A stretch of 64,000 nt of DNA, from contig JAIEPH010000050.1 in NCBI GenBank assembly GCA_019749805.1, positions 1-64,000 of the forward strand, written 5' to 3'. Origin of the DNA: Mycobacteriaceae bacterium. Lineage in GTDB: Bacteria > Actinomycetota > Actinomycetes > Mycobacteriales > Mycobacteriaceae. Positions 9,084-16,963 of this stretch are shown here, piece by piece. Both the position numbers and the translations under genes were made by a program. The notes below the pieces were generated by a model. The model did no database searches, was not told the origin of the DNA, and saw nothing but the letters and a program-made list of their open reading frames with translations. Numbering within the stretch: the first letter of the stretch is position 1; each line of letters opens with the position of its first letter.

Positions 9084-9133
9084 GCGGCGCGAACGATTCA
9101 GCCCCTGTGAGCGGCGCGAACGATCCAGCCACT
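9080..9133 (+). repeat. 27-bp tandem repeat carrying duplicated start codons
   Basis: Two 27-bp units (9080-9106 and 9107-9133) differ at only two positions; each begins GTGAGCGGCGCGAACGAT. A third GTGAGCG begins at 9134. The duplication is in frame and adds nine codons per unit to the accE5 N-terminus. Confidence 0.85.
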
Positions 9134-9367
9134 GTGAGCGAGGAACCGCACCACCACGAAGCGCCCATCGAGGTCGTGAAGGGCAAGCCGACCGATGAGG
9201 AGATCGGCGCGGTCATCGCTGTGCTCGCCGCCGCTTCCGGTGCTCCTGCCGAGCCGCGGGAGCAGGAAGAGAACCTGTGGGGCCATCCGGTCGACCGGCT
9301 GCGCTATTCGTTCTTCAGCTGGCAGAAGGTGGCTCTTCAGCAACGGACGCACATGCGCCATCGATGA
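9080..9367 (+). CDS. accE5: Acyl-CoA carboxylase epsilon subunit AccE5
   Basis: A 95-residue epsilon subunit that bridges AccD5 and AccA3. The family core EVVKGKPTDEEIGAVIAVLAA (an alpha-helix) and a C-terminal tail ending with SFFSWQ are present. The first GTG overlaps the accD5 TGA (GTGA), giving translational coupling. Because of a tandem duplication there are three in-frame GTG codons, at 9080, 9107 and 9134; only the residues after the third resemble the family, so the true start is ambiguous. It is shorter than the M. tuberculosis protein (177 residues), whose N-terminal extension is non-conserved. Confidence 0.88.
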   Translation: MSGANDSAPVSGANDPATVSEEPHHHEAPIEVVKGKPTDEEIGAVIAVLAAASGAPAEPREQEENLWGHPVDRLRYSFFSWQKVALQQRTHMRHR

Positions 9368-10005
9368 CGCGATTCGTTCTCGCGTCAGCATCGCCCGGCC
9401 GCCGTAAGGTGTTGCGTCAGGCGGGAATCGACCCACTTGTCGTCGTCTCCGGTGTCGACGAGGACGCCGCCATGGCCCGTCTGGACCCGTCGGCCACCCC
9501 CGCCGACGTGACCACCGCGTTGGCCGCCGCGAAGGCGGAAGCCGTCGTCGGGGTCCTCGATTCCGACGTCGCCGCCGACTGCGTTGTCATCGGCTGTGAT
9601 TCGATGCTGTACCACGATGGCGCATTGCGCGGTAAGCCCGCCACCGCCGACGCGGCGCGCGCCGGCTGGCAACAGATGGCGGGGACTTCGGGCGAGCTCT
9701 ACACCGGACATAGCGTGATTCGTTTGCAGGACAACGTAATAGCGTGGCGGGCCGCCGACGCCATGGTGACCACGGTGCGGTTCGGAAACCCGTCCACCGC
9801 GGATCTGGATGCCTATGTCGACAGCGGCGAGCCCGCGGCGGTGGCGGGTGGATTCACGCTCGACGGCCTGGGCGGCTGGTTCATCGACGGCGTCGACGGC
9901 GACCCGTCGTCGGTGATCGGCATCGGACTGCCGCTGATCCGTCGACTGCTCGCCGACGGGGGCGTGTCGATCGCAGAACTCTGGTCCGCCAACCCGCTGC
10001 GCTGA
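9364..10005 (+). CDS. Maf-like nucleotide pyrophosphatase
   Basis: A 213-residue Maf/HAM1-fold protein that hydrolyses non-canonical or canonical nucleoside triphosphates to monophosphates; some members affect septation. The N-terminal LASASPGRRKVL motif near residue 6 and VVIGCDSMLYHDG, followed by GKP, identify the family. The ATG overlaps the accE5 stop (ATGA), so it is coupled to the acc operon, as in M. tuberculosis (Rv3282). Confidence 0.92.
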   Translation: MTRFVLASASPGRRKVLRQAGIDPLVVVSGVDEDAAMARLDPSATPADVTTALAAAKAEAVVGVLDSDVAADCVVIGCDSMLYHDGALRGKPATADAARAGWQQMAGTSGELYTGHSVIRLQDNVIAWRAADAMVTTVRFGNPSTADLDAYVDSGEPAAVAGGFTLDGLGGWFIDGVDGDPSSVIGIGLPLIRRLLADGGVSIAELWSANPLR

Positions 10006-10018
10006 TCCGCCGCGTGGG

Positions 10019-10034
10019 TAGGCTCGCAGTTGTG
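10019..10034 (+). promoter_or_regulatory. -10 hexamer and leaderless start of sseA
   Basis: TAGGCT at 10019-10024 stands 7 nt upstream of the GTG at 10032. This suggests a leaderless promoter inside the acc-maf-sseA gene string and fixes the sseA start. Confidence 0.5.
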
Positions 10035-10919
10035 CCACTACCCCCCGATCCCGCCCCCGCCCTGGCCGAGTACGCCCACCCGGAACGCCTGGTCACCCCC
10101 GATTGGTTGTCGGGCAACCTGGGCAGGCCCGGGCTGGCCATCGTCGAATCCGACGAGGACGTGCTGCTTTACGACACCGGCCACATCCCCGGCGCGGTGA
10201 AGATCGACTGGCACACCGACCTCAACGACTCGACGGTCCGCGACTACATCGACGGCACCCAGTTCGCCGAGCTGATGAACCGCAAGGGCATCTCCCGCGA
10301 TGACACCGTCGTCATCTACGGCGACAAGAGCAACTGGTGGGCCGCCTACGCCCTGTGGGTGTTCACGCTGTTCGGCCACCCCGACGTGCGCCTGCTCGAT
10401 GGCGGGCGCGACCTGTGGATCTCCGACGGCCGCGACACCAACCTTGACGTCCCGTCCAAGCAGACCACGGGTTACCCCGTCGTCGAACGCACCGACGCGC
10501 CGATCCGCGCCTTCAAGGAAGACGTGCTGGAGATCATCGGCTCGCAGCCGCTGATCGATGTCCGCTCACCGCAGGAGTACACCGGGGAGCGCACCCACAT
10601 GCCCGACTACCCCGAGGAGGGCGCGCTGCGCGGCGGGCACATTCCGACCGCACGGTCGATCCCGTGGGGCAAGGCGGCCAGGGACAACGGCCAGTTCCGC
10701 AGCCGCCCTGAACTCGACGAGCTGTACGGCTTCCTGTCCGACGACGACAAAACGGTTGTGTACTGCCGCATCGGCGAGCGAAGCAGCCACACCTGGTTCG
10801 TGCTGACGCATCTGCTGGGCCGCGAAGGCGTGCGTAATTACGACGGCTCCTGGACCGAGTGGGGCAATGCGGTGCGAGTGCCCGTGGCCGTCGGGGAAGA
10901 GCCTGGCGAAGCGACATGA
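10032..10919 (+). CDS. sseA: Thiosulfate sulfurtransferase SseA
   Basis: A 295-residue protein with two rhodanese domains: an inactive N-domain containing LYDTGHIPGAVKIDWHTDL, and a catalytic C-domain with IDVRSPQEY and the loop VVYCRIGERSSHTWF, whose Cys carries the persulfide. In mycobacteria SseA is linked to cysteine/thiosulfate metabolism and oxidative stress. The gene overlaps the following SufE-like gene by 4 nt (ATGA), suggesting that its persulfide sulfur may be passed on. Confidence 0.93.
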   Translation: MPLPPDPAPALAEYAHPERLVTPDWLSGNLGRPGLAIVESDEDVLLYDTGHIPGAVKIDWHTDLNDSTVRDYIDGTQFAELMNRKGISRDDTVVIYGDKSNWWAAYALWVFTLFGHPDVRLLDGGRDLWISDGRDTNLDVPSKQTTGYPVVERTDAPIRAFKEDVLEIIGSQPLIDVRSPQEYTGERTHMPDYPEEGALRGGHIPTARSIPWGKAARDNGQFRSRPELDELYGFLSDDDKTVVYCRIGERSSHTWFVLTHLLGREGVRNYDGSWTEWGNAVRVPVAVGEEPGEAT

Positions 10920-11350
10920 CTTCGGTCGTCCCACCACCCCGCCCAATGCCCACCGCACTGGCCGAGGTCGTGTCCGACTTCAAGGAGATGCAGGGCCAGG
11001 ACAAGCTGCAGCTGCTACTGGAGTTCGCGGGCGAACTGCCGCCGCTGCCCGCCGACCTGGAAGAGGCGGCCATGGAGCCGGTGCCCGAATGCCAGTCACC
11101 GCTGTTCCTCCACGTCGACGCCGCCGACCGGGACAACGTCCGGCTGTATTTCAGCGCGCCTGCGGAGGCGCCGACCACGCGCGGTTTCGCGGCGATCCTG
11201 GCGGCCGGACTCGACTCACAGCCCGCCGACGACATCCTCGCGGTACCCGACGACTTCTACAGCGAACTCGGCCTGGCCGCGCTGATCAGCCCGTTGCGAC
11301 TGCGCGGCATGTCGGCGATGCTCGCCCGCATCAAGAAGCGGCTGAGATAG
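10916..11350 (+). CDS. SufE-like Fe-S metabolism protein
   Basis: A 144-residue SufE-fold protein. SufE proteins accept persulfide sulfur from a donor on a conserved Cys for Fe-S cluster assembly; here the Cys lies in PECQSPLFLHV near residue 60, and the C-terminal half keeps the GFAAIL and SPLRLRGMSAML helices. Translation is coupled to sseA (ATGA overlap), an arrangement also found in M. tuberculosis (Rv3283-Rv3284). SseA rather than a cysteine desulfurase may be its donor; this is inference from context. Confidence 0.88.
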   Translation: MTSVVPPPRPMPTALAEVVSDFKEMQGQDKLQLLLEFAGELPPLPADLEEAAMEPVPECQSPLFLHVDAADRDNVRLYFSAPAEAPTTRGFAAILAAGLDSQPADDILAVPDDFYSELGLAALISPLRLRGMSAMLARIKKRLR

Positions 11351-11447
11351 TCACACCTTGACGATGAGCGAACGCACGAACGGGGCTACCCGGCAGTAAC
11401 CGATACCGGCTTGGTGTGGGCGTCGTGCTGCCGCCTAAACTGCCTCC

Positions 11448-11492
11448 GATACATTCTTAAAGACCTTTCTTAAAATCCATGCCGTCAGGAGG
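11448..11492 (+). promoter_or_regulatory. accA3 promoter region and strong ribosome binding site
   Basis: TACATT at 11449-11454 is a possible -10. Two TTCTTAAA direct repeats lie at 11453-11460 and 11466-11473. A full AGGAGG at 11487-11492 sits 4 nt before the GTG at 11497, deciding that start over the ATG at 11479. Confidence 0.5.
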
Positions 11493-11496
11493 CGCA

Positions 11497-13299
11497 GTGG
11501 CAAGTCACGCCAGCTCAAAGATCTCCAAGGTGCTTGTCGCCAATCGCGGGGAGATCGCGGTCAGGGTGATCCGGGCAGCCAAGGACGCCGGGCTTGCAAG
11601 CGTGGCCGTGTACGCCGAACCCGACGCCGACGCACCTCACGTGCGGCTCGCCGATGAAGCCTTCGCACTTGGCGGCCAGACCTCAGCCGAGTCCTACCTC
11701 GTCTTCGAGAAGCTCTTGGAGGCGGCCAAGAAATCCGGTGCGAACGCGATCCATCCCGGCTACGGATTCCTTTCGGAGAACGCCGATTTCGCTCAGGCCG
11801 TGCTCGACGCCGGCCTGATCTGGATCGGCCCCAGCCCGCAGTCCATCCGTGATCTCGGCGACAAGGTCACCGCCCGGCACATCGCCGCGCGCGCCGAGGC
11901 GCCGCTGGTTCCGGGAACCCCCGACCCTGTCAAGGACGCCGACGAGGTCGTTGCGTTCGCCAAGGAGTACGGCGTGCCGGTGGCCATCAAGGCCGCGTTC
12001 GGCGGCGGCGGCCGCGGCATGAAGGTCGCCCGCACGATCGAAGAGATCCCGGAGTTGTTCGAATCGGCCACCCGTGAGGCCGTCGCGGCGTTCGGTCGCG
12101 GTGAGTGCTTCGTCGAGCGCTACCTGGACAAGCCGCGCCACGTCGAGGCTCAGGTCATCGCCGACACGCACGGCAACGTCGTCGTCGCAGGCACCCGTGA
12201 CTGCTCGCTGCAGCGCCGCTTCCAGAAGCTCGTCGAGGAGGCACCCGCGCCGTTCCTGACCGACGCGCAGCGCAAGGAGATCCACGAGTCCGCCAAGCGC
12301 ATCTGCAAGGAGGCCGGCTACTACGGCGCAGGCACCGTCGAGTACCTCGTCGGGCAGGACGGTCTGATCTCGTTCCTCGAGGTGAACACCCGCCTGCAGG
12401 TCGAGCATCCGGTCACCGAGGAGACCGCGGGCATCGACCTGGTCCTGCAGCAGTTCAAGATCGCCAACGGCGAGGCACTGGACATCACCGAGGATCCGAC
12501 TCCGCGCGGGCACGCGTTCGAGTTCCGCATCAACGGCGAGGACGCAGGCCGCGGCTTTCTGCCCGCGCCCGGCCCGGTCACCCGGTACGACATCCCCACC
12601 GGTCCCGGTGTGCGGCTGGACTCCGGCGTCGAGGCCGGTTCGGTGATCGGCGGCCAGTTCGATTCGATGCTGTCGAAGCTGATCGTGTCCGGCGCCACCC
12701 GCGAGGAGGCGCTGGCCCGCTCACGCCGCGCGCTGGCCGAGTTCCATGTCGAGGGCCTGGCGACGGTCATCCCGTTCCACCGCGCCGTCGTGTCCGACCC
12801 GGCGTTCATCGGTGACGGCGAGAAGTTCGACGTCCACACTCGGTGGATCGAAACCGAGTGGGACAACACCGTCGAACCGTTCACCGGCGGTGAGGCCATC
12901 GAAGAGGAAGACACCATTCCGCGGCAGACGGTCGTCGTCGAGGTCGGCGGGCGGCGCCTCGAGGTGTCACTGCCCGGCGATCTGGCCATCGGCGGTGGCG
13001 GCGGGGCCCCCGCGGGCAATTCCGGCGTCATCCGCAAGAAGCCCAAGGCGCGCAAGCGCGGTTCACATGGCGGTGCGGCGGCATCCGGCGATTCGGTGAC
13101 GGCACCGATGCAGGGCACCGTGGTGAAGGTCGCCGTCGAAGAGGGTCAGGAGGTCGCCTCTGGCGATCTCGTCGTGGTCCTCGAGGCGATGAAGATGGAG
13201 AACCCGGTCACCGCGCACAAGGACGGCGTCATCACCGGCCTCGCGGTCGAGCCCGGTGCGGCCGTCACGCAGGGCACCGTGCTCGCCGAGATCAAGTAG
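11497..13299 (+). CDS. accA3: Acyl-CoA carboxylase alpha subunit AccA3
   Basis: A 600-residue biotin carboxylase/BCCP fusion, exactly the length I recall for M. tuberculosis AccA3. The N-terminal biotin carboxylase begins KVLVANRGEIAVRVIRAAKDAG, followed by the ATP-grasp loop FGGGGRGMK and FLEVNTRLQVEHPVTE. A BT linker and a C-terminal biotinyl domain with EAMKMEN (Lys566) follow. It supplies carboxybiotin to several AccD partners, including AccD5 upstream. The GTG start is supported by AGGAGG. Its 3' end is convergent with the next gene. Confidence 0.97.
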   Translation: MASHASSKISKVLVANRGEIAVRVIRAAKDAGLASVAVYAEPDADAPHVRLADEAFALGGQTSAESYLVFEKLLEAAKKSGANAIHPGYGFLSENADFAQAVLDAGLIWIGPSPQSIRDLGDKVTARHIAARAEAPLVPGTPDPVKDADEVVAFAKEYGVPVAIKAAFGGGGRGMKVARTIEEIPELFESATREAVAAFGRGECFVERYLDKPRHVEAQVIADTHGNVVVAGTRDCSLQRRFQKLVEEAPAPFLTDAQRKEIHESAKRICKEAGYYGAGTVEYLVGQDGLISFLEVNTRLQVEHPVTEETAGIDLVLQQFKIANGEALDITEDPTPRGHAFEFRINGEDAGRGFLPAPGPVTRYDIPTGPGVRLDSGVEAGSVIGGQFDSMLSKLIVSGATREEALARSRRALAEFHVEGLATVIPFHRAVVSDPAFIGDGEKFDVHTRWIETEWDNTVEPFTGGEAIEEEDTIPRQTVVVEVGGRRLEVSLPGDLAIGGGGGAPAGNSGVIRKKPKARKRGSHGGAAASGDSVTAPMQGTVVKVAVEEGQEVASGDLVVVLEAMKMENPVTAHKDGVITGLAVEPGAAVTQGTVLAEIK

Positions 13300-13317
13300 G
13301 CCTCACCGGGAATCGCG

Positions 13318-14016
13318 CTAGTCGGGCGTGACGAGGCTATTGCGCTGTAGCGGCGTGCCGAAGTAGCCGGCCTCGGGGTCGACGACGACGGTCTTGGTGT
13401 CGTCGCCCTGCCGGGCCAACGTGTCGCGGGCCATCTGCTCGAACGGGATCTTCTGCGGCCCACCGATGTTCACGACGCCGTTGAGCGGTCCGGCGACGGC
13501 GGCCCGCGCGACATCGGAGGCGACCCTGTCCGCCGGAATAGGCTGAATCAGCGCATCGGGAACGCGTACCTCGTCGCCGACGGTCATCGATCCGGTGATG
13601 GCGTCGGCGAACTCGGCGAACTGCGTGGCGCGCACGATGGTGTAGGGAATGCCGGATTGCCTGAGCAGCTTCTCCTGGGCGACCTTGGCCCGCATGTAGC
13701 CGCTGTCGGGGAGCCCGTCCACCCCGACGATCGACAGCACAACATAGTGTCCGACTCCGGCGTTCTCCGCGGCCGCCACCACATTCGCCGTCGCCTTGGT
13801 GAAGAACTCCAATACCGGCCCGTCTTCGAACGACGGCGAATTCGTGACGTCGACGAGCGCGTCGGCCCCCGCCAGCGCCTCGCCGAGCCCGTCGCCGCTG
13901 AGGACATCGACACCAGATCCACGGGATGCTGCCACGACATCGTGCCCGTCAGCCTCGAGTACAGCCACCACCTTGGTGCCGATCAGACCGCTCGCACCGA
14001 TCACTGTGATCCGCAT
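13318..14016 (-). CDS. NAD(P)-binding SDR/NmrA-like protein
   Basis: A 232-residue atypical short-chain dehydrogenase-like protein. The N-terminal Rossmann loop is IGASGLIGTKV (residues ~5-15), and IVRATQFAEFADAI with later QPIPADRVASDVA resemble NmrA/YwnB-type NAD(P)-binding regulators or epimerase-like proteins. No complete YxxxK active site is evident, although a YMRAK lies near residue 107. The substrate is unknown. It is divergent from the next gene by 22 nt. Confidence 0.8.
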   Translation of the reverse strand: MRITVIGASGLIGTKVVAVLEADGHDVVAASRGSGVDVLSGDGLGEALAGADALVDVTNSPSFEDGPVLEFFTKATANVVAAAENAGVGHYVVLSIVGVDGLPDSGYMRAKVAQEKLLRQSGIPYTIVRATQFAEFADAITGSMTVGDEVRVPDALIQPIPADRVASDVARAAVAGPLNGVVNIGGPQKIPFEQMARDTLARQGDDTKTVVVDPEAGYFGTPLQRNSLVTPD

Positions 14017-14038
14017 AGACCATGCCTACCATCGACGG

Positions 14039-14383
14039 GTGGAGCCCGTGGAGATTAATGCCGGCGCTTGGTATCTGCGCGCATTGCGTGAGGACGAGTT
14101 GATGGACGACCGTCTTGCGCTCGCCGCAATGGGCGAGTCCGATCCGGGCTATGTGGCGCGCTGTACGGCGCGATGGGCCTCCGACACCGGATACACGTGG
14201 GCGGTCTGCGAACCAACGACGGGTGAGATGTTGGCCGAGGTGAGTATCGATCCGGTGGCCGGCACTCTGCGGACCAGAGCGCGCGACGGCCACGACGACG
14301 CCGTCGCGGTTGCCGAGCAGTCGGTGCGACGCTTCGCGACGGCGATGCTGGGCCTGACGATCACTGGTCCTATCGGCGGCTGA
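14039..14383 (+). CDS. Hypothetical protein, possibly GNAT-related
   Basis: A 114-residue protein with no secure family. It begins VEINAGAWYLRALREDE, a beta-strand and helix opening seen in RimJ/RimL-type N-acetyltransferases, and later has GYTWAVCEPTTGEMLAEVSID, comparable to the core beta-strands of GNAT folds, but it ends before an acetyl-CoA loop would be complete. TACCAT at 14027-14032 lies 6 nt upstream of the GTG, consistent with a leaderless start. The stop abuts the stop of the convergent gene. Confidence 0.65.
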   Translation: MEPVEINAGAWYLRALREDELMDDRLALAAMGESDPGYVARCTARWASDTGYTWAVCEPTTGEMLAEVSIDPVAGTLRTRARDGHDDAVAVAEQSVRRFATAMLGLTITGPIGG

Positions 14384-14920
14384 TCACGGGGTATCGATGT
14401 CGCGGCCGGTCGCCAGGTCGGCGCAGTCCACCTCGGCGACGTCTGGGCGTGCCGAGAGAAACGCGCGCGCGCCCTCGTCGCCGCGCAGTCCTCGGAGAAG
14501 TTCGGTCCAGTGCCGCTTGGCGACGACGACGGGGTGGCCGGGCCTGTCGCCGAAGACCGCTCTTGCCAGCCCTGACGACGACGATCGCGCTGCCGCCAAC
14601 ACCCGCGCCACAGCGTCGGCGCCTACGTCGGGGGTGTCGACGGGGTGCAGCACCGCGAAGTCGGCCTGAACGGCCGACAGACCCGTACGTAACGATGCGG
14701 ACAACCCGTCTGACCAGCCAGTCGCGATGACGGCTCGGGCGGGGGCAGGCACATCAACGATCGCCGCGCCCAGCACGACGACCACGTCGTCGCACCCGCC
14801 ATGATGTAAGGCCGCCACCGCTGATTTCAGCCACTCACCTTGTGCGGAAAGCACTTTGGGCATACCGAACCGTTCACCCGCCCCGGCGGCGAGCAAAATA
14901 CCGGCGGCCGTGGTCGACAT
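14384..14920 (-). CDS. MobA-like nucleotidyltransferase
   Basis: A 178-residue MobA/MocA-type NTP transferase. The N-terminal signature LLAAGAGERFGMPK binds the nucleotide, and HPVDTPDVG contains metal-binding Asp residues; GHPVVVAKRHW follows. Such enzymes transfer CMP or GMP to molybdopterin or act on related small molecules. No molybdoenzyme genes are nearby, so the substrate is open. The ATG at 14920 is the first plausible start; codons upstream encode no recognisable protein. Confidence 0.85.
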   Translation of the reverse strand: MSTTAAGILLAAGAGERFGMPKVLSAQGEWLKSAVAALHHGGCDDVVVVLGAAIVDVPAPARAVIATGWSDGLSASLRTGLSAVQADFAVLHPVDTPDVGADAVARVLAAARSSSSGLARAVFGDRPGHPVVVAKRHWTELLRGLRGDEGARAFLSARPDVAEVDCADLATGRDIDTP

Positions 14921-15011
14921 GTCGACAAGTGTGGGTCCACCAGGCGTTTCAGACAAACGCGCGCCGTTTCCAACGCTGTGAACTGGACTTATGACGTCCG
15001 CGTCATTCACG

Positions 15012-15040
15012 TTGTCGTTTTCGATCACGGGGCGTAGGGT
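15012..15040 (+). promoter_or_regulatory. Possible housekeeping-type promoter for the STAS gene
   Basis: TTGTCG (15012-15017), a 17-nt spacer and TAGGGT (15035-15040) fit a sigma-A-like promoter reading toward the STAS gene, with a 5' leader of about 140 nt. No sigma-F-type site was found in this interval. Confidence 0.35.
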
Positions 15041-15084
15041 TCGAATCAGGTTGAAATCACAGCCAGCTGCAAACGTCATCGACG

Positions 15085-15104
15085 TGCAGGGCTGTGGCCC
15101 TGCA
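15085..15104. promoter_or_regulatory. Stem-loop in the leader of the STAS gene
   Basis: Perfect 8-bp arms TGCAGGGC / GCCCTGCA enclose a TGTG loop. It lies about 80 nt before the STAS start. There is no T-run, so it is not a clear terminator; it could stabilise or regulate the leader. Confidence 0.4.
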
Positions 15105-15184
15105 GCCAGGCTTTCAAAAGCGCAGGGCCCAATTTGACGTGAGCCACAGTACGAATCGATGTATTCACCACTGATGGAGTCACA

Positions 15185-15652
15185 ATGTCTACCCCAATGT
15201 CTACCCCAACGCCTACCCCAACCCAAGATGCTCCGACGCCACCGGACTCCCTGATCGAGGGCGCCGAGTCGCATTCGGCGCATTTCGCGACCCGTTCGCT
15301 ACCGCCGAACACCGCTGTGGTCACGGCGCACGGCGAGATCGACGCGGCGAACGCGCAGGCGCTCGTCGACTACGCGCTGCGACACGGCGATCGCATCAAC
15401 CGGCTGGTGCTCGACTTGAGCGGCGTCGAATTCTTCGGCACATCCGGCTTTTCGGCGCTGCACACACTCAACGTCCGCTGCGCCGGCGAATCGATCACCT
15501 GGGCGTCAGTGCCCAGCCCGGCGGTCACGAGGCTGCTGCAGATCTGTGATCCCGATTCGCTCCTGCCGTTCTTCGGCGGCGTCGACACCGCTCTGTCGGC
15601 GGTTCAGGGTGAGCCGCCCCGCCTACTGCAGTTGGTCCCGCAGTCGCGCTAG
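15185..15652 (+). CDS. STAS-domain anti-anti-sigma factor
   Basis: A 155-residue protein with a low-complexity Thr/Pro N-terminus (four MST/TPTP-type repeats in residues 1-15) and a STAS domain from about residue 40. The segment LDLSGVEFFGTSGFSAL holds the usual phosphorylation-loop position (Thr-Ser after Gly). Such proteins free a sigma factor by binding its anti-sigma factor; convergence with sigF suggests that it acts on the SigF/RsbW pair, like RsfA/RsfB. Its last 30 nt overlap the 3' end of sigF on the other strand. Confidence 0.88.
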   Translation: MSTPMSTPTPTPTQDAPTPPDSLIEGAESHSAHFATRSLPPNTAVVTAHGEIDAANAQALVDYALRHGDRINRLVLDLSGVEFFGTSGFSALHTLNVRCAGESITWASVPSPAVTRLLQICDPDSLLPFFGGVDTALSAVQGEPPRLLQLVPQSR

Positions 15653-16411
15653 AGATTTCGCGAGCAACCGGGACACGTGCATCTGCGAGATACCTACCCG
15701 TTCGGCGATCTGGGTCTGCGTGAGCGATTCGAAGAAGCGCAGCAGCAGAACCGTTCGTTCCCGCTCGGGCAACGCTGCGAGCAAGGGCCGCAACGCTTCT
15801 CGGTTCTCGATCTGGTCTAGTCCCAGGTCGACGTCGCCGATCGTGTCGGCGATCGCGGGTGCGTCCTCGTTACCTCCACCACCACTGTCGATGGACAGCG
15901 TGTTGTAGGAGCTGCCTGCGACCAGACCCTCGACGACCTCGTCGCGGTCCATCTCCAGTTCGATGGCCAGTTCCGAGGCGGTGGGTGCGCGGCCGAGTCG
16001 CTGAGACAGTTCGGCTGTGGCGGCGCCCAGCCGCAGGTGCAGCTCTTTGAGCCGGCGGGGCACCTTGACTGACCAGCTGTTGTCCCGGAAGTGTCGCCGG
16101 ACCTCGCCCATGATCGTCGGCACCGCGAACGACACGAAGTCCGATCCGGCGTTCACGTCGAAGCGGATCACCGCGTTCACCAGACCGACACGGGCGACCT
16201 GGACGAGATCGTCGCGGGATTCGCCGCGCCCGTCGAACCGACGGGCGATGTGGTCGGCCAGGGGCAGACAGCGTTCCACGATGCGGTCTCGCTGTCGCTG
16301 GAAGGCCGCGCTGTCTTCGGGTACGCCCTCGAGCTCGCGAAACATGTCCGCGACATCCGCGTACTCAGAGTTCGATCGCGATGACGAACCCTGTGACGTC
16401 GATGGGCTCAC
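15623..16411 (-). CDS. sigF: RNA polymerase sigma factor SigF
   Basis: A 262-residue SigB/SigF-family (group 3) sigma factor. Region 2 (DDLVQVARVGLVNAVIRFD and AVPTIMGEVRRHFRDNSWSVKVPRR), region 3, and region 4 with the helix-turn-helix TQTQIAERVGISQMHVSRLLAKSL are intact and nearly the same as in M. tuberculosis SigF (261 residues). The GTG start overlaps the rsbW stop (GTGA), so the sigma and anti-sigma factors are translationally coupled. An autoregulatory sigma-F-type promoter precedes rsbW. Confidence 0.97.
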   Translation of the reverse strand: MSPSTSQGSSSRSNSEYADVADMFRELEGVPEDSAAFQRQRDRIVERCLPLADHIARRFDGRGESRDDLVQVARVGLVNAVIRFDVNAGSDFVSFAVPTIMGEVRRHFRDNSWSVKVPRRLKELHLRLGAATAELSQRLGRAPTASELAIELEMDRDEVVEGLVAGSSYNTLSIDSGGGGNEDAPAIADTIGDVDLGLDQIENREALRPLLAALPERERTVLLLRFFESLTQTQIAERVGISQMHVSRLLAKSLARLRDQLQ

Positions 16412-16842
16412 TGCAACGAGCTCGCTCGCCTTGTCGTCATCGAGATCCCGAAGACCTGTCCTTCCTCAGGGCCCTGCCCGTCCTGGAAAGTCTGTACATC
16501 GTCGGTCAGCGAGCTCAGCACGTGCCAGCTGAAGCTGCCGGGGGCCAGGATGTCGGGACTCTTGCATGGCGCCGATGCGTGGATGACGACCGCATCGTCG
16601 CGCGGATCGACGACGAGCAGCAGGGTGGCATCGGGGACCGCGCAGCGAATGAGGCGCGTACACGCTTCGTCGACTGCCAACCGCAGATCGGCGACGGAGT
16701 CGAAGTCCAAATCCTCGTATGTGGCGACCGCCGCCACGAGCGTGCGCAGCACTGCAAGGTTTTCCAGTGTGGCGGCGACCCGGAGTTCGACCGACCCGGC
16801 GTTCCGTAGGTGCCCGTTGTTCGTGTTGGCAACGTCGGCCAT
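16408..16842 (-). CDS. rsbW: Anti-sigma-F factor RsbW (UsfX)
   Basis: A 144-residue GHKL-fold anti-sigma factor that should hold SigF inactive. The segment LRLAVDEACTRLIR corresponds to the N-box region; as in the M. tuberculosis protein, the usual Asn is replaced by Arg, so kinase activity is uncertain. GSFSWHVLSSLTDDVQTF and the C-terminal VFGISM strand fit the family. The ATG at 16842 follows GGGAGG with 4-5 nt spacing; the in-frame codon at 16899 is rejected. Confidence 0.95.
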   Translation of the reverse strand: MADVANTNNGHLRNAGSVELRVAATLENLAVLRTLVAAVATYEDLDFDSVADLRLAVDEACTRLIRCAVPDATLLLVVDPRDDAVVIHASAPCKSPDILAPGSFSWHVLSSLTDDVQTFQDGQGPEEGQVFGISMTTRRASSLQ

Positions 16843-16870
16843 TTGACCTCCCGGCAATATCGAAGCGAGG

Positions 16871-16897
16871 TTACCCCAGGTCCGCTGCCGGCTAACC
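16871..16897 (-). promoter_or_regulatory. Sigma-F-type promoter of rsbW-sigF
   Basis: On the minus strand GGTTA (16897-16893), a 16-nt spacer and GGGTAA (16876-16871) match the mycobacterial SigF consensus (GGTTT-N15/17-GGGTA). The expected start is ~22 nt before the rsbW ATG, giving positive autoregulation. Confidence 0.7.
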
Positions 16898-16928
16898 ACG
16901 GGCGTTCCCGCGAGCAGTCGGTACCAAA

Positions 16929-16954
16929 GTGTGGCATGCGCTCAAGCCGGGTAA
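16929..16954 (+). promoter_or_regulatory. Weaker sigma-F-type promoter of the small membrane protein gene
   Basis: GTGT (16929-16932), a 16-nt spacer and GGGTAA (16949-16954) precede the ATG at 16964 by 9 nt. The -10 is canonical and the -35 is one mismatch from GTTT. It is back to back with the rsbW promoter. Confidence 0.5.
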
Positions 16955-16963
16955 ACCCCGGTC

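Noticed and set aside
13300..13317. Separate terminator for accA3
   Set aside because: The 18-nt gap to the convergent stop holds no inverted repeat.
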